A stretch of DNA of 64,000 nucleotides from Methanorbis furvi (GCF_032714615.1 NZ_JAWDKA010000003.1:62001-126000), one strand, 5' to 3'. Numbered from the stretch's first letter, positions 8,283 through 17,624 are shown. The notes: a model not told the origin generated them from the sequence alone. Numbers and translations: made by a program.

Positions 8283-8410
8283 CGGGCTTTCAGTACTTTC
8301 ATTCCGGCACCGCGCGCCTTAAAGAGAATGCGGTGTCCGCAGTAGGGACAACGGACATTTGCGTCAATCTCAACTGTTTGTTTACAGCGGGCGCACTTAT
8401 AACTGACCAT
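8279..8410 (-). CDS. rpoP: DNA-directed RNA polymerase subunit P
   Basis: The gene encodes 43 residues. The sequence [11 protein letters not shown], the second knuckle CPYCG, and the ending in basic residues match archaeal RpoP, the homologue of eukaryotic Rpb12/Rpc10. Cys6, Cys9, Cys23 and Cys26 bind one zinc. The start sits four bases before the L37Ae stop, and the stop overlaps the Brix start. The gene is short and easy to miss, but context and zinc motif make it secure. Confidence 0.93.
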   Translation of the reverse strand: MVSYKCARCKQTVEIDANVRCPYCGHRILFKARGAGMKVLKAR

Positions 8411-8414
8411 TCAG

Positions 8415-8699
8415 TTATACTCCCTTGGTATCAATGGAACGAAGAACGACCTTTAAAGCCGGAGTCTGCGGAACATATGCACCGCCGGCATACTTGTAAC
8501 CGCACTTCTTGCATTCCCAGATGCCGGTACCGACACGCTTTACTGCAACGGTGTCGCACATCGGACACAGGTGCTTTGCGCGGGAAATCTTTTCGCTCTC
8601 ATTCACCATTTTACGGGTGAAACGACCGTATCTCGGGCCAAAACGTCCGGCACTACCGGTGACGCGTCCCTTTGCTACTTTCTTGCTCTTGGATGCCAT
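8415..8699 (-). CDS. rpl37ae: 50S ribosomal protein L37Ae
   Basis: The 94-residue zinc-finger ribosomal protein has a basic N-terminus (MASKSKKVAKGR), a central FGPRYGR segment and the C-type zinc finger CPMC/CKKC at about residues 45-68, all as in archaeal L37Ae. A Shine-Dalgarno-like GAGGAAT is just upstream. In many archaea exosome genes sit between SBDS and this gene; here the gap is only 50 bases. Confidence 0.95.
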   Translation of the reverse strand: MASKSKKVAKGRVTGSAGRFGPRYGRFTRKMVNESEKISRAKHLCPMCDTVAVKRVGTGIWECKKCGYKYAGGAYVPQTPALKVVLRSIDTKGV

Positions 8700-8749
8700 A
8701 AGTATTCCTCAGAAATATCTACTATCATTAGTTCTCAGATGTTTTAATA

Positions 8750-9454
8750 TTATTCTAAAATCTTGAGCTGGGCATCACCCTTGGCCGCATGATTTGCCAG
8801 GCTGAAAAACTCCTCCTGCATCCCGGCCGGGATTTTTACCACACAGATCCATGACCCGTCGCTCTGCCACTCATTCTTCTCCATCGTAACATACGCAGCA
8901 CCGGAAACCGCACCATACGCACGTGCAGCATAATCCATCGGGAACTTTGCCGCAATCTTTCTCTCCTCAAATCTGATGGGAAGAATCGGGCGGAGAGCCT
9001 TCACGGTCTCTTTCACCAGCTCATCCACCGACTTGAACGGATCAAAGTTCACCCGCACTTCCTCAAGGGCGATCTCAAGTCTCGTCACCGGATGCGGAAG
9101 TCCGGTCTGCGGGTTCACCGCATTTCGCGCAATGAAGTTGATGACACGGCGGCGTTTCTCCTCTATTAAATGACGGCGCTGCTCGGTAGTAAGATGAATC
9201 TCTCCCTTGAGAATGATCTGTTTTGCATTCTGCTCAAAGTCAGTCGTCTTAAACGCCTTTTGCAGATCCTCTTCCGGCGACTTGTCGCCATGGGAAGCAT
9301 TCTCATACACATACAGCGCTGCGACCACGTCCTCAATTGCAATCGACTCATCGCCGTGGCGCATCTTGTCTGCAAGTTCGGGATCCACCAGAATCTCAAA
9401 CTTCAGACCATGCGTCTCAAGCCGCGCCACCACTGCATCATCAAGCGAGATCAT
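8750..9454 (-). CDS. SBDS-family ribosome maturation factor
   Basis: This 234-residue homologue of the Shwachman-Bodian-Diamond protein (yeast Sdo1) helps release the anti-association factor from the nascent large ribosomal subunit. The order is typical: an N-terminal FYSH-like domain (about residues 1-90), a central helical domain with the AIARN-like segment INFIARNAVNPQTG (about 110-125), and a C-terminal ferredoxin-like domain. It follows psmA by 15 bases in the superoperon. Confidence 0.93.
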   Translation of the reverse strand: MISLDDAVVARLETHGLKFEILVDPELADKMRHGDESIAIEDVVAALYVYENASHGDKSPEEDLQKAFKTTDFEQNAKQIILKGEIHLTTEQRRHLIEEKRRRVINFIARNAVNPQTGLPHPVTRLEIALEEVRVNFDPFKSVDELVKETVKALRPILPIRFEERKIAAKFPMDYAARAYGAVSGAAYVTMEKNEWQSDGSWICVVKIPAGMQEEFFSLANHAAKGDAQLKILE

Positions 9455-9469
9455 ATCCCTCTACCTCAC

Positions 9470-10309
9470 TCACACGTCCGGATCTTTTTCCTGAACCGGA
9501 GAGCTGCCCTGCGTCTTGGAAAACTTTGCTACCGCAACCTTGACCTCATCAGCGTTCAGCTTTCTAAACGGCAGAAGAGACGACTCATGCCCGTTCGGAG
9601 CTTCGATTTTCTTTGCGGTCTTCTTCTTCGCAGAGTAGGAACCGGCAATACCGATCTCAACCGTGTTGACATCAAACTTGCCCTCGGTTGCGGTGTGAAG
9701 CGCCTTCAGACCGAGTTCGATTGCCTCTTCAGCAGAGATGTTCTCCTTGTACTCAGCCTCAAAGAGCTTCATCACCGCAGGTCTTCCAATACCAATACCG
9801 GTCGCCGTGTACTCAAGGAGAGTTCCTGAGGGATCGGTTTCAAAGAGGCGGTAACGGGTACCGGATTCATCGGTTTCTACACCTGCAATCAGCAGTGCAG
9901 TTCCGTACGGACGTGCTCCGCCGAACAGCGTATACGTCTGCATATGGTCGCAGAGCTTCTTTGCAAGCGTCTCCACATCAACCGGCTCACCATAGCTGAC
10001 ACGGTTGATCTGGGCCTCGATTCTGGCGCGGTCAACAAGTGCCCGTGCATCGCCGACAAGACCAGAGGAAGCAACACCAACGTGCTCATCAACTCTGAAG
10101 ATCTTCTCAATCGACGAGGGCTCTAAAAGGCGGGAGCTGACACGTTTGTCAACCAGAAGCACAACGCCGGTCTTGCATTTGATGCCGACAGCAGTTGTGC
10201 CGCGCTTTACTGCCTCGCGGGCATATTCAACCTGATATAAGCGCCCGTCGGGAGAGAACATCGTGATGGCACGATCGTATCCTCCCATCTGATATTGTTG
10301 TGGCTGCAT
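9470..10309 (-). CDS. psmA: Proteasome alpha subunit
   Basis: The alpha-ring subunit of the 20S proteasome. The N-terminal helix signature [20 protein letters not shown] at residues 9-28 is diagnostic of alpha subunits. No catalytic N-terminal Thr is expected or present. At 279 residues it is longer than the usual ~240-250. The extra length is a charged C-terminal tail rich in Lys, Ser and Glu, which could alter regulator docking (an inference). It lies between RNase P subunit 2 and SBDS, its conserved place. Confidence 0.96.
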   Translation of the reverse strand: MQPQQYQMGGYDRAITMFSPDGRLYQVEYAREAVKRGTTAVGIKCKTGVVLLVDKRVSSRLLEPSSIEKIFRVDEHVGVASSGLVGDARALVDRARIEAQINRVSYGEPVDVETLAKKLCDHMQTYTLFGGARPYGTALLIAGVETDESGTRYRLFETDPSGTLLEYTATGIGIGRPAVMKLFEAEYKENISAEEAIELGLKALHTATEGKFDVNTVEIGIAGSYSAKKKTAKKIEAPNGHESSLLPFRKLNADEVKVAVAKFSKTQGSSPVQEKDPDV

Positions 10310-10311
10310 GA

Positions 10312-10761
10312 TTACTCCTTAATTATATCATCTCGTGTGAGATATCTGTGCGTATTACTACCTGTAAGACTATCAACTTTTTTGCCTGAGCACCGGTAGC
10401 CGGCGATGACCTCGTCATCCCATGTTGTTGGATGCAGATGTTTTTTGACGCCATGGATGGTGCCTGACACCGCGACACTGTGAAACACTGCTGGAGCTCC
10501 CAGAATTTTTGTGATAACTCCAAGCGATGCAATGACCTTCTGCTCTGATCCTCTGCTGCACCGAACGATCGCGTGCTCGTCTTCGGACCAGACGACCGCA
10601 ACATGAACCGCGGCAGAGCCGACGTCTCCGAAGAGCGAGGTGACCGCTTCGGAAATCGTGAAATAGATCTCCTTCTGCGTGAGGGGAGCGGTAAACTCTC
10701 CGGCAATTTTCACCAGAATATATCTCCGGTTTTCGCGAAGGGTCGGCGGAAGCGGTCTCAT
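10312..10761 (-). CDS. rnp2: Ribonuclease P protein component 2 (Pop5)
   Basis: The 149-residue protein resembles the Pop5-like RNase P subunit, which pairs with Rpp30 to activate the catalytic RNA for 5' maturation of tRNA. The starting motif [15 protein letters not shown] is typical. The C-terminal 45 residues extend past the compact fold. The start overlaps the end of the Rpp30 gene by four bases (10758-10761), in line with the fixed complex between the two proteins. Confidence 0.9.
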   Translation of the reverse strand: MRPLPPTLRENRRYILVKIAGEFTAPLTQKEIYFTISEAVTSLFGDVGSAAVHVAVVWSEDEHAIVRCSRGSEQKVIASLGVITKILGAPAVFHSVAVSGTIHGVKKHLHPTTWDDEVIAGYRCSGKKVDSLTGSNTHRYLTRDDIIKE

Positions 10762-11402
10762 GCATCCTCCACGATCCGCACCGGCCGGGGTGGGCTGAGT
10801 ACAGCGTCAAGACCGTTCAGTGCGGCATATGTTTCTGCCCGCGTCATGCCGAACAGTGAGCAGAGCGCAAGAGTCTCTTCCACATTTCTGATGCCAAAGA
10901 TTGTGTCGGCTCCGCTTGCGATCACGAGAGGGAAACGGAACTTCCGGTGCAGCAGAAGAATTTCTGCATATCGCAAAAGAGCTGTCCGCCTTCCTTTTGC
11001 ATCGATGATGCGGGAGAGATCGATCACCACACCGGTGGTGTGATCAGCCGCCATTTTTGCGACGATGTGGTCAAACCCGCCTTTCGGAAGATCTGCGATC
11101 CCCGTCAGCAGATGAACGCCTTTTGTGGTGATGGCGGTTCGGTTGAAGCTGTTTTCTCCAACATACACCATTACAACAACACCTTTCGGTATTTTTTTCA
11201 TGGTGTCAAGAAACGTTTTGCCGTTCTGTTTGCCAACAACCCTGCCGCGGAGAACTTCTACTCCGGCATAGGAGTCAGGAATGTCGGGTGCAGTGCCGCA
11301 GATAACCATGCGGGAGAGTCCGCAGGATTTACCGGTAAGAAGAAGGCGCCGAACTGTTGCGGCTTGGTCCTGGTTTGCGAATACACAGGCGTCGGTAATC
11401 AT
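10758..11402 (-). CDS. rnp3: Ribonuclease P protein component 3 (Rpp30)
   Basis: This 214-residue TIM-barrel-like subunit partners Rnp2 in RNase P. The ATG at 11402 gives MITDACVFANQDQAATVRRL, matching family N-termini. The longer open frame up to 11648 overlaps the L15e gene antiparallel-free but in a shifted frame and is not needed. C-terminal segments LVIASGADTIFGIRN and FGMTRAETYAAL fit Rpp30. Confidence 0.9.
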   Translation of the reverse strand: MITDACVFANQDQAATVRRLLLTGKSCGLSRMVICGTAPDIPDSYAGVEVLRGRVVGKQNGKTFLDTMKKIPKGVVVMVYVGENSFNRTAITTKGVHLLTGIADLPKGGFDHIVAKMAADHTTGVVIDLSRIIDAKGRRTALLRYAEILLLHRKFRFPLVIASGADTIFGIRNVEETLALCSLFGMTRAETYAALNGLDAVLSPPRPVRIVEDA

Positions 11403-11424
11403 AATGGAAAAAAAGAAGACAGGG

Positions 11425-12009
11425 TTATTTGCCCTGGCTCTTGTTGGAACGGATGCTCGGGCGGCACTTTTCGGTACCGGTTCCACGGTTGTGCTGTCCG
11501 CGTCCCTTTCTGCCTGCGGAGGTCTTGCCGCGGTAGACACGTCCACGGGTGTTTGCAACCCATGCGAGATTCTTGTCGGCAAGGACAGACGGGCTGCAGC
11601 GGTCAACAAGGATGACCTCGAAGTACTTGCTCTTTCCGTCCTGTCCAACCCAGTAGGAGTTTAAAACTTCCATGTTCGGGTAGCGGTCTGCTGCGCGCTC
11701 TTCTGCGATGGTCTGCAGATTCTTTCCAGGCGTTGCCTTGCGCATTCCCATACGGTTGGTTCTGCGTCCGCGGATGTACCGGGACTTTCTGCGGCCACCA
11801 CGGCGGATGGATGCACGAACAACAATGATGCCCTGCTTGGCTTTGTAGCCGAGTGCGTGGGCACGGTCGATACGGGTCGGACGCTCAAGGCGGACGACTG
11901 CGCCCTGACGGCGCCATACCTGCATTCTCTCCCAGAGGAGTTTCTTTACACCAGAGTCTGCGGGTCTCTTCCACGCATCCCGAACGTATCCATACATTGA
12001 TTTGGACAT
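11425..12009 (-). CDS. rpl15e: 50S ribosomal protein L15e
   Basis: The 194-residue, very basic protein begins [16 protein letters not shown] and contains the [17 protein letters not shown] segment of archaeal and eukaryotic L15e. It belongs to the large ribosomal subunit. Shine-Dalgarno GAGGTGA lies about 10 bases before the ATG at 12009, which supports this start over the one at 12105. It heads the minus-strand superoperon that continues to prefoldin beta. Confidence 0.96.
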   Translation of the reverse strand: MSKSMYGYVRDAWKRPADSGVKKLLWERMQVWRRQGAVVRLERPTRIDRAHALGYKAKQGIIVVRASIRRGGRRKSRYIRGRRTNRMGMRKATPGKNLQTIAEERAADRYPNMEVLNSYWVGQDGKSKYFEVILVDRCSPSVLADKNLAWVANTRGRVYRGKTSAGRKGRGQHNRGTGTEKCRPSIRSNKSQGK

Positions 12010-12164
12010 TTTTGCTTTCACCTCAGGTTCAGCAGTCTTATCATCCGAATATTCTTCGGATATGCTGCCACATTCCTGTGATATACAGCTGCACCATGAC
12101 GGCACAGTGCTGTAAACTGTGTATTATTGGGTGTATGTGCTATAAAATGATGTGGGCGAAAAGG

Positions 12165-12400
12165 GCTTTGACATAAATTCGGTTATTGGGGAACACAGTT
12201 TGGGATTGGTCAGCTCCGCCCACGGAAGACACTGAACACACGGAAATATTGACGGAAAAAGATCACGGAGCAGACGTGAACATCACGGAATCTGAAAACA
12301 ATTATTTCCGTGCTGTTCACGTCTGCTCCGTGATGTTTTTTTTCTGTGAAACTCCGTGTGTTCCGTTTTTCCGTGGGCGACTCGTGGGTGAAGATGCAAA
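12165..12400. repeat. CACGG-family inverted repeat (R2)
   Basis: An imperfect inverted repeat between L15e and moaC. The left arm holds CCCACGGAA and CACGGAGCAGACGTGAACA (about 12264-12282). The right arm holds the complement TGTTCACGTCTGCTCCGTG (about 12313-12331) and ends TTTTTCCGTGGGCGACTC. The left flank (ATAAATTCGGTTATTG, AGTTTGGGATTGGTCAGCTC) recurs at 54062-54115. The rest of the 12010-12428 gap holds the L15e promoter region. Confidence 0.85.
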
Positions 12401-12428
12401 CTCACAGAAACAAAAAAAGAATTTTTAC

Positions 12429-12902
12429 TCAAGCAGCTGCTTTGATCTTTTCCACGACATGGATTCCTTCAATCCGCGTCGCCGGATACTGGCCTGCTTC
12501 ATCCTTCTCAGCAGACTTCACCATGTCCCAGATCGTCAGAAGGGCTACTGAAACACCAGTCAGCGCTTCCATCTCAATGCCGGTTTTGCCGAACGTCTTG
12601 ACGCGGCACGTCGCCTCAATGTACTCGGCAGTCTGATCAAACGCAACCGTCACCGCGCCGACCGGAATCGGGTGGCACATGGGAATGATTGCCCAGGTCT
12701 GCTTCACTGCCATGGTGCCCGCCACTTGCGCTGTTGCAAGGACGTTTCCTTTCACAACCGTTCCTTCGGCTATTGCTTTCAGCGTCTCGGGCCTGAGATA
12801 AATTCTCCCGCTGGCGGTTGCCTCGCGGGCAACGTCGGGCTTGGGGGTGACGTCAACCATATGGACTTCGTTCTTTTCGTTTAAGTGTGTGAATGTAGGC
12901 AT
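12429..12902 (-). CDS. moaC: Cyclic pyranopterin monophosphate synthase (MoaC)
   Basis: This enzyme converts the MoaA product to cyclic pyranopterin monophosphate in molybdopterin synthesis; methanogens need the product for molybdo- or tungstopterin formylmethanofuran dehydrogenase. The 157 residues include the active-site segments IPMCHPIP (about 77-84), [17 protein letters not shown] (about 112-128) and the C-terminal Lys-rich end. It follows nnr by three bases and probably shares its transcript. Confidence 0.95.
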   Translation of the reverse strand: MPTFTHLNEKNEVHMVDVTPKPDVAREATASGRIYLRPETLKAIAEGTVVKGNVLATAQVAGTMAVKQTWAIIPMCHPIPVGAVTVAFDQTAEYIEATCRVKTFGKTGIEMEALTGVSVALLTIWDMVKSAEKDEAGQYPATRIEGIHVVEKIKAAA

Positions 12903-12905
12903 GTC

Positions 12906-14282
12906 TCACTCCTCTCTGTATAATGTATGCGCCAGATGCCTTAGAAGATCGGTTGCAAGAAGCCCGTCTCCGGCCTCATCATCGGCGATGCCTCCGGCAA
13001 GGCCGGTCGCATAGACCGCGGCGCACGCAGCCTCAAACGGTTTCATGCGGGCAAGGAGACCGCCCGTGCAGCCGGCGAGAACATCGCCTGTTCCGCCGGT
13101 GGTCATGCCTGGTGCGCCGGTTTTGTTGAACCTGACACGCGTGCCGTCAGAGATCGTGTCAATGGGGCCTTTGAGAATGATCGTCGCGTTTGCAGCAGCT
13201 GCCGCCGCACGAACCGCAGACCCTCGCTCAAAAAGTCCGGCAGGAACAGCAGCTCCCGCGATGCGGGCAAACTCTCCTGCATGCGGCGTATAGATAGTTC
13301 CATCCCTCGCATGCGGCAGAGGGTTTCTGATCAGATCCGCATCCACAACAGCTTTTCGTGCAGCGGCAACCACATCAAAGCAGACCGAGAGGCTGTCTGA
13401 TGCAGTGCCGAGACCCGGACCGCAGACAACTGCGTCGGATTTTTCTGCGAGGGATACGAGATGCTCGCGGTGCTCCTTGGAAACATGGTTCCCAGACAGG
13501 CGTTCGTGAATAATGTCAGGCATAAAGCCGTCTGAGGGCGATGCAACACGGACAATGTCTGCGCCTGCGCGAAGTGCGGCTACTCCTGCAAGGAACGGCG
13601 CTCCCTGATAGGGGCCGCCGCCTACCACCAGCACGGTGCCGCCCGAGCCTTTGTGGGAACCCGCTGACTTTTCAGGAATCAGAAGAAGATCTCCTTCTCC
13701 GCAGAAAACTTCTGCTGCGAGTGGAATCCCGATCCCGTACACCTCGGCACCCGGGGTCTTTGCGAGATGAAACGCGACAACGCGGTCTGCCCGGCCCCCT
13801 GGCGTCGGCACATCACAGGCAATGATGCGTGCACCAGACGTGTTCATACGAGAGACCAGGCCGGCGTACGGTTCACGAAGCGGCAGGCGTGCACCTGTTC
13901 CAAACAGAGCGTCCACAATTACGTCGGCAGAGAAGATCTCTGGTGGCGGCTCGGAAAATATCGTCACCGGACATCCTGCGAGTGCCGCATACTGGACGCG
14001 GGACTCGACGGTCTTTGGTTCGCCGCAGCAGTATACCATGACATCGGTGTCTGCAGACAGGTGGCGTGCGGCGCACAGTCCATCGCCGCCGTTGTTTCCG
14101 GGACCGCAGAGAATTGCGACACGAGACGGATTTTCCTTCCTGACAGCAAACGCAAGAGCAGCGCCTGCGCTCTCCATTCTCTGCATCGCCGAAACACCGC
14201 AGCCGTCCGTGTTCCTGTCAACGACCCGCATGGTATCAGCCGAAACAATGCCTGAAAGACCAAATGAAAGCAGCTCCCGCAT
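12906..14282 (-). CDS. nnr: Bifunctional NAD(P)H-hydrate repair enzyme (epimerase and dehydratase)
   Basis: This fusion repairs hydrated NAD(P)H. The N-terminal NnrE epimerase domain (about residues 1-205) has the nucleotide loop GPGNNGGDG at 60-68. The C-terminal NnrD ADP/ATP-dependent dehydratase domain (about 210-458) has the GSHKGSGGTVLVVGG start near 213 and GGTGDVLAG near 395. At 458 residues it is slightly shorter than the E. coli enzyme. It shares an operon with moaC, which is probably coincidental. Confidence 0.95.
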   Translation of the reverse strand: MRELLSFGLSGIVSADTMRVVDRNTDGCGVSAMQRMESAGAALAFAVRKENPSRVAILCGPGNNGGDGLCAARHLSADTDVMVYCCGEPKTVESRVQYAALAGCPVTIFSEPPPEIFSADVIVDALFGTGARLPLREPYAGLVSRMNTSGARIIACDVPTPGGRADRVVAFHLAKTPGAEVYGIGIPLAAEVFCGEGDLLLIPEKSAGSHKGSGGTVLVVGGGPYQGAPFLAGVAALRAGADIVRVASPSDGFMPDIIHERLSGNHVSKEHREHLVSLAEKSDAVVCGPGLGTASDSLSVCFDVVAAARKAVVDADLIRNPLPHARDGTIYTPHAGEFARIAGAAVPAGLFERGSAVRAAAAAANATIILKGPIDTISDGTRVRFNKTGAPGMTTGGTGDVLAGCTGGLLARMKPFEAACAAVYATGLAGGIADDEAGDGLLATDLLRHLAHTLYREE

Positions 14283-14395
14283 GAGTATCTCCGAATATTT
14301 CGGTCTGGACCAGACCTGATAATTATGTAATCTGCATCAAAACCGCTTAAACCATCCGACGTTTGCATCTCTGTGTGTGATGTGAGCCTCCCGAG

Positions 14396-14580
14396 GGTGT
14401 TGTCTATTAATTTTTGGCCTCCTTAATGTATGGCCTCCCACGGAAAAACGGATGACACGGAAATATTGACGGAAAAAACATCACGGAGCAGACGTGAACA
14501 TCACAGAAATAATAAAAAATACTTTCGAATTCCGTGTGTTCCGTTTTTCCGTGGGCGGATCACTGATAAAAGTACCAAAC
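14396..14580. repeat. CACGG-family inverted repeat (R3)
   Basis: It contains CCTCCCACGGAAAAACGG (left) and CACGGAGCAGACGTGAACA (about 14482-14500), then the end arm TTCCGTGTGTTCCGTTTTTC with GTGGGCGG. The complementary GTTCACGTCTG arm is missing, so this is a shortened member. It fills most of the gap between nnr and the DHH nuclease gene. The nuclease frame stays open through it by chance. Confidence 0.8.
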
Positions 14581-14627
14581 CACACCATCCCATACCTATA
14601 GTTTGCCGGAGCGCCAAGTACATAGGA

Positions 14628-16025
14628 ATGGGTTTCATTGAGGACATCAGTGCCGCAGCCGAGATCATCAGAAATGCGCACGCAGTGACGCTTATCTCGC
14701 ACATCGACGCAGACGGCATCACCAGCGAAGCAATTGCCGCACAGGCGGTTGCGCGTCTCGGCATCCCCGTGACACCCGTTTTCGTCCGCCAGCTTGAACC
14801 GCTGACCATGCGCCATGTGCCAGATGACGACACCCTCAAAGTTTTCACCGACCTCGGTGCCGGCCAGCAAAACCTCATGGAAGAGGCAGGAATGAAAGCT
14901 GATGACGTGCTGATCCTCGATCATCACATCAACCAGCCTGCACCAAACGGCACGATCTATCCCCAGGTCAACGCACAGTTGTACGGACCTGAGTATGCGA
15001 AATGTTCTGCGGCAGGCATCGTCTACATGCTTGCGCGAAAACTTGACCCAGACAACGCCGACCTTGCGGAGCTCGCGGTTGTCGGCAACGTGGGCGACAT
15101 GATGGCACGCGAAACCTGCGGCTTAACCGGCATCGCCCGGTGGATTGCAGAGGACGGTGCACAGACCGGACGCGTAAGAATCACCAAAGGCATCAACTGC
15201 TACGGACTCTCAACGCGCCCCCTCCATCTCTGCCTCGCCAACAGCGACGACCCGATTCTCCCGGGCCTTTCAGGAGACCCGAAAGCAGCCGCTGATCTTC
15301 TGATCCGGCTTGGTATCTATGAAAAGTCCACGGACCAGCGGGTCTGGGAGTCTCTGGAAGCGGATGAAGCAAAGCTTCTTACAAGCATCATTGCCGAACA
15401 GATGATCGCCAACGGCGAGTCAACCGAACGGCTGTTTGCCGAGCTCTACTTCTTCCCGCACGAGACCGAGCTGTCGCCTCTGCGCAACGCCTCAGAGTAT
15501 GCAACCATGCTGAACGCCTGCGGCAGATGGGCAAAGCCAAAAATCGGTGAAGCAGTCTGCTTCGGCGACCGGGGAACCCAGTACCGCGAGGCAGAGCACA
15601 TGCTCAGACATCACCGCACGATCATCCGCGAACTCTGCGAGCACATTCTGTCCGCGGGCGTCACCGACGCAGGACATCTGCAGTGGATCCACACGAGGGA
15701 TACATACCCTGACACGATCGTCGGCATCGGAGCAGGTATGGCGCTGTCCAAACTCGATCCGTCAAAACCGATTATGGTGCTGTGCTATGTCTCTGACGAG
15801 CCGGATCTTGTCAAAATTTCGATGAGGACCTATGAAAAAGTACTCCGCCGCGGCGTTGACCTGCAGGCGGCACTGGTTGCAGCGGCCGCAGAGTTTGACG
15901 GTGCGGGCGGAGGACATAATATTGCTGCGGGGGCATATATCCCGAAAGGTTGTGAAGATGATTTCATCAGAAGAGTTAACGAGCTTATTGCCGGTCAGTT
16001 TGCTGCGGGTGCGCCGCATCGCTGA
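14628..16025 (+). CDS. DHH/DHHA1 phosphoesterase, archaeal RecJ-like (GAN-type) nuclease
   Basis: The 465-residue protein has DHH motif I (HIDADG, residues 25-30), the eponymous LDHH at 97-100, and the C-terminal DHHA1 nucleic-acid-binding motif GGGHNIAAG near 435. Archaeal RecJ-like proteins of this type act as single-strand exonucleases, and one (GAN) associates with the replicative GINS/MCM complex. Which subgroup applies here is inferred. The start ATG at 14628 (MGFIEDIS) fits the family. The frame is open back to 14430, but that part is translated repeat R3. Confidence 0.85.
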   Translation: MGFIEDISAAAEIIRNAHAVTLISHIDADGITSEAIAAQAVARLGIPVTPVFVRQLEPLTMRHVPDDDTLKVFTDLGAGQQNLMEEAGMKADDVLILDHHINQPAPNGTIYPQVNAQLYGPEYAKCSAAGIVYMLARKLDPDNADLAELAVVGNVGDMMARETCGLTGIARWIAEDGAQTGRVRITKGINCYGLSTRPLHLCLANSDDPILPGLSGDPKAAADLLIRLGIYEKSTDQRVWESLEADEAKLLTSIIAEQMIANGESTERLFAELYFFPHETELSPLRNASEYATMLNACGRWAKPKIGEAVCFGDRGTQYREAEHMLRHHRTIIRELCEHILSAGVTDAGHLQWIHTRDTYPDTIVGIGAGMALSKLDPSKPIMVLCYVSDEPDLVKISMRTYEKVLRRGVDLQAALVAAAAEFDGAGGGHNIAAGAYIPKGCEDDFIRRVNELIAGQFAAGAPHR

Positions 16026-16452
16026 TTTTCAGTTCGGCAGGGGAGCAGGAGACGCGATGTTTCCTGACGACACCACGTTTGCCTACTCAAACACCAAACG
16101 CATCAGATACGCGAACTCAGGCAAGACGAGGTTAATAACGGTCCGCGCCGGCGACGGCAGACTGACGCTTGGGTATCCTGCGGCAGAACGCCTGCATGCA
16201 TTCCTTGCCGCACCGAAAAATCGTGTTGTGGTGATGAGCGATGCGGTGCCGTTCATTCTTGACGGCAAAAATGCGATGGCAAAGCATGTGGTTTCAAGCG
16301 ATCCTGCGATCATGGCCGAGGATGAGGTGCTTGTGGTTGATGAGGATGATAATCTGCTTGCAACCGGTATGGCGATGCTTTCGGGTACTGAGATGATCGG
16401 ATTTTCCTATGGAACTGCAGTCAAGGTTCGTCAGGGGAAAAACCGTCAGTAA
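15958..16452 (+). CDS. PUA-domain RNA-binding protein
   Basis: The 164-residue protein shows a segment RRIADFQFGRGAG, also found before the PUA domain of archaeal tRNA-guanine transglycosylase, followed by a PUA fold (about residues 85-160). It probably binds RNA, but the target is unknown. The ATG at 15958 overlaps the DHH gene end by 68 bases. A GTG at 16009 would overlap by 17 and keep the conserved part, so the true start is open. The pair is likely co-expressed. Confidence 0.75.
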   Translation: MISSEELTSLLPVSLLRVRRIADFQFGRGAGDAMFPDDTTFAYSNTKRIRYANSGKTRLITVRAGDGRLTLGYPAAERLHAFLAAPKNRVVVMSDAVPFILDGKNAMAKHVVSSDPAIMAEDEVLVVDEDDNLLATGMAMLSGTEMIGFSYGTAVKVRQGKNRQ

Positions 16453-16511
16453 TCCCGATGGAGTTAAGATTGATTGAAAAAAAATGATAGAGTAAGGATA
16501 GGTAAAAAACT

Positions 16512-16853
16512 ATGATGCCAGGTGTTAACCCCAAACAGATGAAGGCCGCAATGAAGAAGATGGGCATGAAGATGGACGAGATCGAGAATGTGGAGAGAGT
16601 TGTTGTCTACACATCTTCAGGAAACTATGTCTTTGAGCCGGCTGAGGTTGTCGGCATTACGATGCAGGGCCAGACTTCGTACCAGCTGACCGGCACTCCG
16701 CGGTTTGAGCCGGCGAAGGTGGAGATCCCTGAGTCTGATGTGGAGCTTGTTTCGTCCCAGACACAGGTGTCGCCGGAGACTGCACGCGCAGCACTTGAAT
16801 CATGCAACGGCGATATTGCCGAGGCAATTCTGAAACTTACGGCAGTAGAATGA
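16512..16853 (+). CDS. nac: Nascent polypeptide-associated complex protein (NAC alpha)
   Basis: The 113-residue archaeal NAC homologue forms homodimers at the ribosome exit. The NAC domain (about residues 20-65, VERVVVYTSSGNYVFEPAEV) is followed by a UBA-type helix bundle at the end (VSPETARAALESCNGDIAEAI, about 88-108). The start is preceded by AGGATAGG. Its stop overlaps the trmI start by four bases. Confidence 0.95.
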   Translation: MMPGVNPKQMKAAMKKMGMKMDEIENVERVVVYTSSGNYVFEPAEVVGITMQGQTSYQLTGTPRFEPAKVEIPESDVELVSSQTQVSPETARAALESCNGDIAEAILKLTAVE

Positions 16854-17584
16854 TCGGACCAAACCGGGTGATTGTCCGCGGTCACGGCCGCGAGTATTAT
16901 GTGCGGGCCGGAGAGGGGAAACTTTCGACGGATCTCGGGATGATTGATCTTTCGGCGGTGGCTGAACTTGAGAGCGGGGATACGATTCTGACGCACTTGG
17001 AAAAACCGTTCACGGTCCTTGTGCCAAGGCCGACGGATTTTTTCTCTCATGGAAAACGCACCGGCGCACCGATGATGCCAAAGGATATCGGCATGGTGAT
17101 TGCCTATACCGGTATGTCTGCCCGCGACCGCGTGCTTGATGCAGGAACCGGTTCAGGGATTGCGACGATTTTTTTCGGCGGCGTTGCAAAGTCTGTGGTG
17201 ACGTGTGAGGCACGCGAGGAGTTTTCCCGCGTTGCGGAGGGAAACATCCGTGATGCAGGGCTTACGAATGTTGAGTGCCGGGCATGTGATGTGCTCGCGG
17301 TTACGGACGGGCCGTTTGATGTGGTGCATCTGGATATGATGATTGAGCCGCAGCATGTGGAGCATGCCTACGGACTTCTCAGGACCGGCGGATACTTCGC
17401 AACCTATACGCCGTTCCTTGAGCAGACGTTCTGTGTGATGGATACGGCACGGCGGCTGTTCGGCGAGGAGTGCGTGCAGACGTTTGAGTGCATGGAGCGC
17501 GAACTGACGCGGAGCGCACGGGGAACGCGGCCCTCGACGAAAGTGTCGCACACGGGTTATCTGACGATCGCCCGGAAGATCTAA
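16850..17584 (+). CDS. trmI: tRNA (adenine(57/58)-N1)-methyltransferase TrmI-like
   Basis: The 244-residue SAM-dependent methyltransferase has an N-terminal small beta domain (1-75), the SAM-binding motif DAGTGSG at 97-103 and the PKDIGMVI segment before it, as in archaeal TrmI. This enzyme methylates A57/A58 in the tRNA T-loop. The ATG at 16850 overlaps the NAC stop (ATGA), so a longer frame from 16802 is rejected. Confidence 0.9.
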   Translation: MIGPNRVIVRGHGREYYVRAGEGKLSTDLGMIDLSAVAELESGDTILTHLEKPFTVLVPRPTDFFSHGKRTGAPMMPKDIGMVIAYTGMSARDRVLDAGTGSGIATIFFGGVAKSVVTCEAREEFSRVAEGNIRDAGLTNVECRACDVLAVTDGPFDVVHLDMMIEPQHVEHAYGLLRTGGYFATYTPFLEQTFCVMDTARRLFGEECVQTFECMERELTRSARGTRPSTKVSHTGYLTIARKI

Positions 17585-17624
17585 ATTTTTTTTTGAAATT
17601 GTTGAGGTGAGAGATCTCAACTTT

